Origin: Kappaphycus alvarezii
Lineage: Eukaryota; Rhodophyta; Florideophyceae; Gigartinales; Solieriaceae
Length of the DNA: 64,000 bases
Direction of reading: 5' to 3'
Assembly: GCA_002205965.3 (NCBI GenBank)
Contig: NADL03000084.1
Span: 248,001-312,000, forward strand
The number at the start of each line of letters is the position of its first letter. Position 1 is the first letter of the stretch. Both the position numbers and the translations under genes were made by a program. Shown here piece after piece: positions 47,460-56,449 of this stretch. Under the pieces are notes generated by a model that searched no databases, was not told the origin of the DNA, and saw nothing but the letters and a program-made list of their open reading frames with translations.

Positions 47460-48485
47460 GGTACTTGTACAAAAACTCGGCATCCGAACATTCTAAGTTT
47501 GATTAGGTTTGGACCTTGATTTTGCGGCACTGCGTAAGGACATTTGTCATTCAACGCAGAATGATGACATATATTTTGCATGAATACTACGTGTATTAGT
47601 GCTTCACTCCAGAAATGGTTACTCAGCTTTGCTTGTTTTAGCATGGATCGAACACTATCCATTAATGTTCTGTTCATCCTTTCGACCAGTCCATTCGATT
47701 CGGGGTTATATAGAGCTGTGGTCGACTGCACAATGCCTTTTTGGCGCAGTAGTGTGCGAATCTGTTCGTTAACGAACTCTCTGCCATTGTCTGTATGCAT
47801 GTTTGCGATATTTATCTTGTGTTGTCGCTTAAATATTCTTATTACTAACCCGACTATTGTTACGGTTTCATTATTCCTGTGGGGTAGATAAGCCCATGCA
47901 AATCGGCTTGCACCGTCAACAAATAATACAAATTATTTCGCCTTTTCGTAACTTCCTTGTTCAATAGGGCCACAGATGTCTGCAAAGATTGCATCTCACA
48001 CTGAATCTGTATTGTCAGGTAGTTTATGTTTGTGTGGTCCTTTGGCCTATTTTTTGTTCAACAAAGATGTCACAATTCACACTTTCGGGTTTCATGGTAT
48101 TCTCAATACCATAGTCCAGTTTTCTTTTGAGAAGCTGTTGAATAGTATTCTCATTGACGTGTCCTATTCGTTTATGCAACATGTTGACGTGGTTTTCCTT
48201 TGGGGCGTTCAGTTTCTCGGTTGCTTCGATTTTTTTCATCCCTTACAACGATTTTGTTGGCACGCCACCGCGAGGCAATATTGTGGATGCCTGGTTCAAT
48301 CCAGCAGAGCCCGTCATTTGCCTCATTGCAGTTTCTATACCTCGTTTTGTGTTGTTTGTGTACATGGAGCACTTTCCGCTGCCGATGTGCACATTAATGT
48401 ATTTCTTGTCCAAATATGGGACCTATAATAGATTTAGTCCTAGGTAAGGGACTAATAATACATCGGTGAGTCGAACCTATGATTC
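47460..48485 (-). pseudogene. Copia GAG-pre-integrase and integrase core
   Basis: The minus strand gives the zinc-binding pre-integrase domain (L-H-K-R-I-G-H-V-N near 48,180). The first catalytic Asp (L-F-V-D-G-A-S-R-F-A-W) is near 47,920, the second (H-T-D-N-G-R-E-F) near 47,790, and the Glu region (N-G-L-V-E-R-M-N-R) near 47,680. The segment 47,800-47,465 is a single open frame ending at F-G-C-R-V-F-V-Q-V-P. There the 610-bp solo LTR is inserted with its GGTAC duplication. Without the insert the reading frame continues unbroken at 46,844. Confidence 0.8.
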
Positions 48486-50059
48486 TGTTAGGCGCGTGCT
48501 GATAGGAACGGATTTTTTGTCGCCGTTATCTACAGACATTTAGGTTACTGTACTACCTCTCCTTGTCCAAATTATAACTCCGGTCCTTCCTCGTCCTCCC
48601 TGAGCCTCGCTTATCATTACCGCGGTACTATCCAAATTTACTTCCATTTTATCTAGATATTTTTATACTGTATATACCCCTCTGAATCGATCCCGAATCA
48701 AGTTCTTTTTCCCCTTTTGCTTGCCTCCTCCTCCAAATTCGCTTTGTTTGATAAAAAGGGCGCAAATTCACTACTACAAAATCCCTTGCAGATTTATTTT
48801 ACCTATTCCTAATCTATAGAACCTGCCCCAGGAGCCTATTTAAACCCCTTTATTCCAAGTGTTAAACGTCCCTGATCATTTTACGCATCACCTCTCCCCC
48901 CCCACACACCCAAAACACCCTCCATTGCCTCCCATTCTACAAAGCCTACTAAAATGAACAATCTATGCCCCTCGAAAGTCATTTCCAAAAATCGCCATCC
49001 CCGCCCCCTAAACTCTATTCCCCTACTCCCTTTCGGTCTTACTGACCGCGAGGACTACCTGCGCCGGCAAACCAAGAAAAAGTTCATCGAATTCGTGCGT
49101 CGCCTTTTTATTGAGTATGAGGCGGAGGAGGTAGGTAAGGAGCGGGAGTGGGACATCGGGGAGGGAGCTGGGGAGAGCTTCGAGGAGTGGGTTGCCCCTG
49201 AATTAGTCTACGAGGTTAATAACGAGGAGGTCGGGGAGGATGAGTAGGATGAAGAGCAGGATGAAGAGCAGGAAGAGGAGGAGGATGAAGAGGAGGAAGA
49301 GGAGGATGAAGAGGAGGAAGAGGTGGATGAAGAGGTTGAAGAGGAGAAAGAGGAGAATGATGAGGACGAGGACGAGTTGGATGAGGGAAAAGGGGGCATG
49401 GAAAGTGTTGGACTGGTGGGTCCTGGACTGGAGAGTACGGAGCAAGTGGTGCCGACCTTGGAACCGTACGGAGATATCTTTAGTAGTTTAGATATCTCCC
49501 AGGAGGGAATAGAGAGCTAAGAGGCTATGAGGGCTCGCAGATATTTGTGGGGACTGCTTGGACAGCATGGATATTTAGAGGAGTTGTTTGGATCTGATTT
49601 AGAGAATAGGAAATAAGAGGACCTCATTGATTGTTAGTTTCTTAAGTATCTCTTTTGTTTAGAGTATATCATTCATACAAATTGTTTCTATGCATTTCCT
49701 GGAACCTTCTGTAGTTTTGTTCTGACTTTAGGGGTAGCCGAAAGTCTATATAAGCTGAGTAAACTGCTTCCTCATGTAGAGGTTAAGCAAGTTGGGAGAC
49801 AACTTCAAGTCAAGCTCCGAGTAGTAAGAGTTGAGAGTCAACTTCAGACCCAAGAAACATTTTTCCTACGCTGCTCGCAGAGCATCAGTGGTAGACCCTG
49901 CCCCTTCCATACTTGCTTGTAGACCTCTCAACTGTCTTCCTTATTCACTCCTTTCTGTTCGTTCAACTATACCACGGTAACATTTTTGTCGCTCGCAACA
50001 CCTCCTTCTTGGGGTAGTTGTTCCTGAGTATCTCTTCTCCCAACGATTTACCCCTATCA
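48486..50059 (+). mobile_element. ORF-bearing LTR-like unit #1 (1,574 bp)
   Basis: It begins TGTTAGGCGCG, ends CCCCTATCA and is flanked by a perfect 5-bp GATTC duplication (48,481-48,485 and 50,060-50,064) within the copia element. The last ~330 bp (49,731-50,059) is the module shared with gypsy A LTRs. Upstream of that it carries a promoter-like TATTTAAA near 48,838 and an ORF. No internal terminal repeats are seen, so it behaves as one very long solo LTR or a non-autonomous element. Confidence 0.7.
48954..49520 (+). CDS. Unknown acidic protein encoded in LTR-like unit #1 (frameshifted)
   Basis: The first frame (48,954-49,247, 97 codons) starts MNNLCPSKVISKNRHPRP. It has a charged helix L-R-R-Q-T-K-K-K-F-I-E-F near residues 35-47 and turns acidic. 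Across a GAG/GAA/GAT-rich tract (about 49,225-49,390) the frame changes, giving an acidic run and a C-terminus with T-L-E-P-Y-G-D-I-F-S-S and D-I-S-Q-E-G-I-E-S at 49,455-49,517. That C-terminal block recurs in unit #2, which supports a real protein. A stop near 49,518 is followed by readable sequence (E-E-L-F-G-S-D-L-E) matching unit #2, so the original ORF was longer. The function is unrecognised. Confidence 0.5.
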
Positions 50060-50064
50060 GATTC

Positions 50065-50290
50065 ATAGTTGTTTTGACAGAATTTTAAGTTAATTGTTCC
50101 GCATTTTGTACTTTGAACAGTAAGTGAATCTTCCTAGAACGATTTCTTGTTGCTCAGTCTCCGTGAGGCTAAAAAAGGTTTCCTTATCGTAACACATATG
50201 ATGTGTTGCTCCACTGTTAACGATACACTTGCACTTTTTCGATGAATTTGAGTTCTTTTTGATGCGATTAGAGGTCTGGTCACCCTGGCA
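50065..50290 (-). pseudogene. Copia protease remnant
   Basis: The minus strand near 50,220 reads C-I-V-N-S-G-A-T-H-H-M-C. The copia protease active site is normally D-S-G-A-T-x-H-M, so the catalytic Asp is Asn here. The frame runs on to about 50,090. The protease is then cut at 50,064 by the 1,574-bp unit. Confidence 0.7.
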
Positions 50291-50549
50291 TGTGCTAATA
50301 GAAGTTTTGCTTTGCTTTCTTTGGCGGCATTTCCGCGCTTGAAGTTTTGTCTACCTCTATAGTTTGTGAAGTCTGTGTTTGGGAATCTTTGGTTTCGCTT
50401 TTTTCCTTTGTTGTGACGTTAATGATACGATTAGTTAGAGTGGTAACGTTGTGTATCTGTATTTCCCCTTGAAAATGGAACAATGGTTTCGCCTTTTTCA
50501 CTGGTCTTCATCTGGTGTTCCTCTTTGTATTCATTAATTAACCTTGTTT

Positions 50550-51113
50550 TCACGACATCCAGTTTGTCTTATCTTCGTCCATATTCCTGATAGCGGCTAC
50601 GGTAGAATCGAAATCTGGGCAATCTTTGATGGATGCTTGTAGTATAGAAACTTGCATCAAATCATTTAAATGCATTCCAGCATTACTTACCGTGAAGCAT
50701 TTCTCCAGTTCACCAATGTGATCTGAAAGTTTTTCATCTGAGCTTGACGTTTTGCTAAAGACTTCGTAAAATAAGCTAAGTTTTTTTCTAGTCTTCTTTC
50801 CTTCATACCTAGTCGAAAGCTTTTTACACATTTCTTGCAGATATTTAGAATACTTTTGAACGACATTTAGAGTTTCATCACCAAGAGCTATGATTAAAAT
50901 AGCCAAAGCCTTTGCCTTGCGCTTGTGAGACGCCGAAAGTAGTGCCTCATGGTTTTCATCGTCTGAGCTTGGTTCTTGCTCGCTTCCGTCCATAATACGC
51001 ATACAACTTTTGGTTGTTAGTATTGCTTCCAGTCTGAGCTTCCAAAGATGAAAACTTTCGCTATCCTTGTCGTCGAACTTAGGAATAGATAGTTTGTCTT
51101 CTTTCATGTCCAT
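50550..51113 (-). CDS. gag: Copia Gag (open for 187 codons, then frameshifted)
   Basis: The first ORF after the primer-binding site starts MDMKEDKLSIPKFDDKD and matches copia Gag of the UBN2/retrotran_gag type. It has an N-terminal F-x-x-W-K-L-R-L-E segment (about residues 25-35), a long helical middle and a Y-E-G-K-K-T-R-K-K-L-S-L motif near residue 105. It assembles the virus-like particle of the retrotransposon. The frame ends near 50,550. Sequence downstream to about 50,295 continues in another frame with a charged linker. No intact CCHC knuckle is visible, so Gag is truncated. Confidence 0.75.
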   Translation of the reverse strand: MDMKEDKLSIPKFDDKDSESFHLWKLRLEAILTTKSCMRIMDGSEQEPSSDDENHEALLSASHKRKAKALAILIIALGDETLNVVQKYSKYLQEMCKKLSTRYEGKKTRKKLSLFYEVFSKTSSSDEKLSDHIGELEKCFTVSNAGMHLNDLMQVSILQASIKDCPDFDSTVAAIRNMDEDKTNWMS

Positions 51114-51145
51114 TTTGGTAGTTGGCAGTTCAATGTAAAGATTTA

Positions 51146-51158
51146 TGCGATGCTACCA
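51146..51158 (-). promoter_or_regulatory. Copia primer-binding site
   Basis: One base inside the 5' LTR the minus strand reads TGGTAGCATCGCA. It begins with the TGG complementary to a tRNA CCA end and continues like the initiator-Met site used by many copia elements (TGGTATCAGAGC in plants). Confidence 0.6.
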
Positions 51159-51159
51159 C

Positions 51160-51314
51160 TGATAGAAAATAGGTGGGCCTGGATTGTCTAAAAGTCTATC
51201 TATTTTTATTTTGTTTATTGTTTACTGCAATTCATCTCCTTTTATACAAAAAAACGACGACGGTTAATATGCGTACATAAATATCTTGATTCAATAGGAT
51301 TCAATATGAGTTCA
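51160..51314 (-). repeat. Copia 5' LTR (155 bp)
   Basis: On the minus strand it starts TGAACTCATATTG and ends TTCTATCA. It is similar to 39,803-39,947 throughout (shared blocks gtctaaaagtct, ttaatatgc and gattcaatatg), with many substitutions, so the element is old. Confidence 0.85.
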
Positions 51315-51315
51315 T

Positions 51316-53364
51316 TGGAGTCAATATTCGCCTTCATGCTTCAACAGAGTAGCAACTTCAGGAGGATAAGAGGCGGTTGTCCAAGCCGTACGGCGACTTT
51401 ATGAGGAGCATGGCGAATAGGCAGAGTAGGTACTGTTAACCGTTGACCTTCAAAACGCCTTCAACCTGGTCAGCCGAAGTGCGTTTTTGAAGAAGGTCGA
51501 GCAGAGGTTCCCAGAGTTATTACCTTGGGTCAATTACACGTACGCGGTAAACCCGGTTCATCTGTAGTGTGGGAATTATATACTCCGAAGCGTGGTAGGC
51601 GTGCAGCAAGGGGATCCTCTGCGTCCACTTTTATTCTCCCTTGTGCTCCAAAACGTGACGCGGGAACTGAAAACCAGCCTGGAAAGTGTGGGCGACAGAA
51701 CAGGCAGGCCTTCTGTACTCCTTCAGCTGTGGTACTTAGACGATGGGTACATAGTGGGCACCCACGAAGCCATTCGAACGGCACTAAGGTTCCTCTCGTC
51801 TGCGGAGGTGTGCAGTTTGGGTCAACACCTTCGCATGGATAAGTGTGCCGTCTGGTGGCTAACCGCCCCCCCCCACCTGTTCAGCAGTCCCTCCCATGTG
51901 AGCTTCGCTAGAACTGTGACGCCGGGACAACAGTGATCCTCGCACCCATCGGGTCGGACTTATTAATGGAGCGCGAGTTCTCAAAGCACGTCGCTTCGTT
52001 ACAGCCTCTCCTCAAATCACTGTTAACCCTGGAGGACACTTATGTCGTTCTCCACCTACTGCGGACCTGCTTTAGGGGAAACGTTTGAGTGTTTTACTCT
52101 TGGAAGATATATCCGACCTATCCCATTGGTTTCCAGACACCCACAATCGACTCAAAAAGGGTAGACCTGCTTTAGTGTATGTCGGATCAACTACCTCTTA
52201 CGTGTAGTTGCCCCCCATTACACCCTTAAGGGAGCAATTGAATTCGACAGAATTGTTGAAGACACGTTGCGGGGGGGTTGATTGGCGGGGTTCTGGATGT
52301 CGAAGCTTTTCGGGAATTACAACTTTCTAGTGCGCCCTTTGGGCCCCGCAAGCCAAAATTTGGCATCGGTCTCCGCTCCGCTAAGCTCACTGCGGCGGCC
52401 GCCTTCCTTTCCTCCTTATCCCTCACGCGTGCCCTGTGCTCTACCTTTCTCCCTGTGCTACCGAAAACTGCTCTCCAATCTTACATATCTGCAGTTCGGG
52501 CACATGATGAGTGGAAGTCACAAGTTGCACCTGCGAAGGTTGTTCAGTTCACGGCTATTGACTCAAGGCAGCGGTTTGGGCAAGGGCAACTCGCTCTCCC
52601 AGTTTATGAAAAGTCTTTTGACCCAATGCCAAAGGGGAATGAGAGGACCATGACATTCCGAGCTTCGTTGTCAGGTGATGGATGCAAGGACTGGTTTTCA
52701 TGCCAACCGGCTCCAGACCTTGGCACCTACATCTCGGACCACAATTAAAAGACTTGCTTGCAGTTCTATTGCCGGGTACCATTGTTTCCTCCCGCATCAA
52801 AATGCCACAAGCGGTGATGTGTGGCGCTCATGGATCAGTAAGGTGACCATGCGCTGTGCTGTGGCTATGGATCCACCTGTAGGTGACGGCAAGACTCGCA
52901 AACACGGTTGTTTGTGGCAGACATCTCCAAAGCCGCCCGACACACTGTCTTCGAGCCCCCACAACCAGTCCATGCAGTTGGCCAGGACGTCAATGCGCTT
53001 TGAGAGAACGGGGGCACGAACTACTATGACGTAACCGTTATCCATCCGTTGACCCCCGCCCGCCTTCCCTCCCTGGCGCGATGCCCACTCAATCCCCTTA
53101 ACCATGCTCGCCTTGGCAAGGACACTCGCTTTGCCAAGTTGATACATTCCAAGGGTCCTGGGCATCGCTTCATCGACCTTCCACTCTCCACGTTGGGGGT
53201 CTGTCCCCCTAACGCGCGGGACTTCGCCAACCGGGTTGCGACAGGCATTGCCGCACGGGCAGCCGTTCTGATTTCTGATGCGCAGCGAACATTTTTCGCT
53301 CTTCACGCAGCGAGACTAGTCCACAATAACGTCAGTTGTTTGTTGAAAGTAGTTTTGAACGACA
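51316..53364 (+). pseudogene. LINE#2, 3' portion (RT palm to restriction-like endonuclease)
   Basis: It continues the RT after the copia insertion. G-V-Q-Q-G-D-P-L-R-P-L-L-F occurs near 51,600, and W-Y-L-D-D-G near 51,728 is the catalytic box. About 1.25 kb further on, Y-Y-D-V-T-V at 53,023-53,040 matches the PD-(D/E)xK-type endonuclease motif seen in LINE#1, followed by a basic stretch and an Ala-rich helix (A-A-R-A-A-V). It is broken off at 53,364 by an LTR-like unit. Stops and frameshifts make it inactive. Confidence 0.75.
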
Positions 53365-54943
53365 TGATAGGGGTAAATCGTCAGGAGAAGAGATCCTCAG
53401 AAACAACTACCCCAAGAAGGAGGTGTTGCAAGCGACAAAAGTGCTACCGTAGTATAGTTGAACGAACAAAAAGGATTGTATATGGAAGAGAGTTGAGATG
53501 ATTACAAGCAAGTATGGAAGGGGCAGGGTCTACCACTGATGCTCTGCGACCAGAGTAGGAAAACTTTTTTCTTGGGTCTGATGTTCACTCTCAACTTCCT
53601 ACTACTCGGGACTTGACTTGAAGTTGTCTGCCAACTTGCTTGACCTCCACAAGGGGAAGCAGTTACTCGGCTTATATAGACTTTTTGGCTAACCCTAAAG
53701 TCTCAAATAAACATACTAAGAACCATAAAATGCATCAAATGGAATCGTGTGAACGAGAAAGACTAACAGCAGATACTATCAGAATAAACATCTAGATTCT
53801 TTCCTTAGTATCTTAGTCCTCTAAATCAGAGACGAACAGCTCGCCTAAAATATCCATTCCACCCAGGAAGTCCACACAAATATCCACGAACGGCCTAGAA
53901 TTCTCCATTGCCTCCTGCGAAATATGCAGATCACTGAGGACGCCCCCATCCGGTTCCAGATTCGGGACCTGGTCGCGATTCCCGAACCCCCTCGTCACAC
54001 TATGTACCAGAGATTCGTCAACGCATCCGCCGTAACGCTTTTTTGCACACACCTGCTACGGCATTCCTCACTGCCCATCCGTCTGTGATCACCCACATAT
54101 ACGATGATGTGTGATCAGTGATGCTGCGGCGCCACTTAGAAGTCCCTGTCTTCGACGAAACGGCGACGCTCCTTTGCGCAGAATTCAAGGCGCCTATGGA
54201 CCACCTCGGCGACCATGCCGCTGACCTGTGTAACAAAGGTCACCTTTAGAAGAACCGCCACGAAGCAGTGGCAAAATTGCTCTTCAAAGACCTGTTCAAA
54301 GCCGCTGGAGCTGGCGTCCCCTATGAAGTCCCGTATGTACTTCCCGGACAGGACGCCCGACCTGCTGACATACTCTTCCACCTGACTACTTCTCCGTAAA
54401 ACCCTACGCCCCCTCTCCCGGATGCGTATGACATCCTAGTCTCCTCACCTTTCCAAAATTGCTCCCTATCCAAGGGAGCCCGGGGAGCGCGCGCTGCCGC
54501 CAATTCGGCATAACGATGGAAACTGAGGGACTTTGCGATCAAAATCGCCGCCATTCTTGGCCATGCTTCACCGAGACGCTCGCTTTTCGGCGGGCAGTTT
54601 GTCCCGCCAGCCTTTGGTTCCCTGGGATGACCGTCGGAGACCACATTCAAAGTGGTCGAGGAGTATGCGGCCGCCATTGCGGCCGGTATCGGAAGCTTTA
54701 AGGCGAAGGTATCCTCTTGGCTTTATCAAAAGTTCAGTTATGCCATTTGGTCCACGTGTGCAACTTCAGCGGTTGGTCGTTGTAATGCTTGTGAGTGTCC
54801 TTTATTTTTCTTTTCCTTCCTTTTGGCCAAGCGGAACCTATCCTTCTCTTTTCCCCCGTGTCCTCGACACAGGACAGTTTATATGTTATATATACTGTAC
54901 TGTACCAGGTGGTGAATACACTACAGTATGCCTAACCCTAACA
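53365..54943 (-). mobile_element. ORF-bearing LTR-like unit #2 (1,579 bp)
   Basis: On the minus strand it begins TGTTAGGGTTAGG and ends CCCCTATCA, the same termini and nearly the same length as unit #1, in the opposite orientation. It sits at the 3' end of LINE#2. Flanks (cgaca and gacta) give no clean target duplication. TATA-like sequences (TATATATAACATATAA) lie near 54,880-54,897, at the start of the unit. The 3' ~330 bp is the shared LTR module. Confidence 0.6.
53813..54677 (-). pseudogene. Unknown protein of LTR-like unit #2, broken
   Basis: It starts MAAAYSSTTLNVVSDGHP at 54,677 and is open for 118 codons. It then continues in other frames (54,381-54,136 with F-I-G-D-A-S-S-S-G-F-E-Q-V-F, and 54,052-53,813). 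The last part reads N-L-E-P-D-G-G-V-L-S-D-L-H-I-S-Q-E-A and ends F-V-S-D-L-E-D. It aligns with the C-terminal region of unit #1. The N-terminal parts of the two ORFs do not align by eye. No known domain was recognised. Confidence 0.5.
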
Positions 54944-55718
54944 GACTAGGGAGGTATAGTGCAGTATCTCCCCACATTACTAGGTGAGCTCACACCGCTC
55001 ACAGTCAAAGCCCGCAGCATGCAGAAGTTTGCCTCCCGCTCCAAAGCTAGTCAATTTTAGTGGCCCTTTACAAGTATTGAAGAAAATTAATGAGTAAACG
55101 CATAGCCAACCCATTTAAGCAAACCTTGTTCATCCCCTGTCAATAGGTTCAACCAAGAACGTATGTCTTCAAATGCTGTGGGTGGAACAAAAAGCTTTTC
55201 GCAGTTCCAAACTTTGAACACTACTGTACTGTACCATTGAAAAGCCAGTGTAAGTAATGCACACTAAACGTACAGGAAGATCTTGTTCGGGAGTCTACAG
55301 TTTCTACCCGGATCTTTTAGCTTACAAGCCTACAACCAAAACGCGAAATCCGTGGGAAAAGCTCTCATCCCTTTTCCAGCAGAAACAATCATCACAATTC
55401 TCATCTTCCTATAGTGCAACAGGTACGGATAATCTTCAGAGAACAGACTGTTTGGATACCCTCCGAGAATACACTTGTCCAGACAACTTTGCATCACAAA
55501 TAACCTAAGGGACATTACTGCTTTATTTGCGTGTCGGGAATGGAAACAAATATATTTGTTGTATCAAAACTCGGACACTTGAGTTCAACAGTCGGATTCA
55601 AAAAATAACTCCTGCAATAGTCACGGTGCCTAATTTTTTTGTTCAGGGATGAAGTAGCGTATTGCTTCAAAGAGATCACGTCAAGTATTGCCGATCGCCG
55701 CATGCCATGCGAAAAGAA
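54944..55718. other. Intergenic sequence, no gene seen
   Basis: It lies between the LTR-like unit and the Cys-rich gene. It may hold the last bases of LINE#2 and the 3' flank of the Cys-rich gene. Open stretches (55,257-55,508) are unrecognised and without promoter signals. Confidence 0.5.
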
Positions 55719-56357
55719 CTAGATATCATCACAACCAATCCCCGCTTTCTCACAACAAACTTGCCTGAATCGCCTTCTAATGCGCCTGCTGCGCCCAACC
55801 CTACGACAAGGGTTAACTGCCACTGGTCCAGAAATCATGAAATTTGAACCACAACTGGCACCCCTCAGTTGACATAATGTACAATACAGCATCCCGTCAC
55901 TTCCTAAGAAACGCGGACAGAACTGCAACGTACATGCGAAATTGCAATCCGGTGGAGTTCCCACGACGCCTCGCCGAGTCGCCCAAGCCTTGCAAATGGT
56001 TGTTTCCCCATCGATTCGGCACACACCACCCGGACCATTCCGGGTACAAAAGGGGACAGAACATCTCGGTACTCGCCCCCTCAACCTTCTGCACTGACCA
56101 CGGGATGGTATGTCCAGCGGCAGAAATCCAAAGTCAGTTATGACACAAGTCAATCCATCGGCACACGGTGTTGGTCGGAATAATAGCGCTGCCGTTGTTG
56201 AACAACTTTCGGACCTCCTCAGACAACCAACGGAAAACTCAATGCAACAAGTTGGGCGATCTAAAGGACTAATATCGCCCCTGCATTTTGCCGGAACTCT
56301 CTGCCCAAGCGTGACGGTCAGCGCCAAGAGGAGTGTGGTGAAGAAAAAAAGACGCAT
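55719..56357 (-). CDS. Secreted cysteine-rich protein with a Kazal-like motif (212 aa)
   Basis: Single-exon ORF starting at the ATG at 56,357. The open frame extends seven codons further but without an ATG. Residues 1-18 (MRLFFFTTLLLALTVTLG) are a signal peptide. The mature chain has 22 cysteines, an even number, suggesting a disulphide-rich extracellular protein. Near residues 145-165 the pattern C-P-x4-G-S-D-G-x2-Y-x3-C-x-L-x2-A-x-C resembles a Kazal-type protease-inhibitor domain, although the upstream cysteine spacing is unusual. An earlier C-A-D-G-L-T-C region resembles small Cys-rich growth-factor-binding-like folds. The C-terminus is basic (R-R-I-R-R-R-F-R) and then C-C-E. A TATA box lies 84-92 bp upstream. 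No stops or frameshifts are present, in contrast to the transposon debris on both sides. Confidence 0.75.
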   Translation of the reverse strand: MRLFFFTTLLLALTVTLGQRVPAKCRGDISPLDRPTCCIEFSVGCLRRSESCSTTAALLFRPTPCADGLTCVITDFGFLPLDIPSRGQCRRLRGRVPRCSVPFCTRNGPGGVCRIDGETTICKAWATRRGVVGTPPDCNFACTLQFCPRFLGSDGMLYCTLCQLRGASCGSNFMISGPVAVNPCRRVGRSRRIRRRFRQVCCEKAGIGCDDI

Positions 56358-56440
56358 ACTTGCAAACGTGGCTGACAAATGTGATCGTGCCTTTTCGGAA
56401 AGACTCAGAAGGTTTGCAGAGGTACAAAGAATTGCCTTGG

Positions 56441-56449
56441 CTTTATATA
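56441..56449 (-). promoter_or_regulatory. TATA box of the Cys-rich gene
   Basis: TATATAAAG on the minus strand, 84-92 bp before the ATG at 56,357. Confidence 0.6.

Larger units (their letters stand above)
39803..51314 (-). mobile_element. Ty1/copia retrotransposon, split by four insertions
   Basis: Minus-strand element with short LTRs (right 51,160-51,314, left 39,803-39,947). Gene order is gag, protease, integrase, RT, RNase H, which is the copia order. It is interrupted by a LINE, a TRIM-like element, a solo LTR and an ORF-bearing LTR-like unit. Subtracting these and their target duplications leaves about 4.5 kb, a normal copia length. It lies inside LINE#2. The flanks (ttgggagta on the left, ttggagtca on the right) suggest an imperfect target duplication. 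Confidence 0.85.

Noticed and set aside
49203..49445. Ser-rich and Leu-rich ORFs opposite the acidic tract
   Set aside because: Compositional shadows of the GAG/GAA/GAT repeat.
39803..51320. An exact 5-bp target duplication for the copia element
   Set aside because: The flanks are similar (ttgggagta and ttggagtca) but do not match exactly next to the LTR ends; only an imperfect duplication can be claimed.
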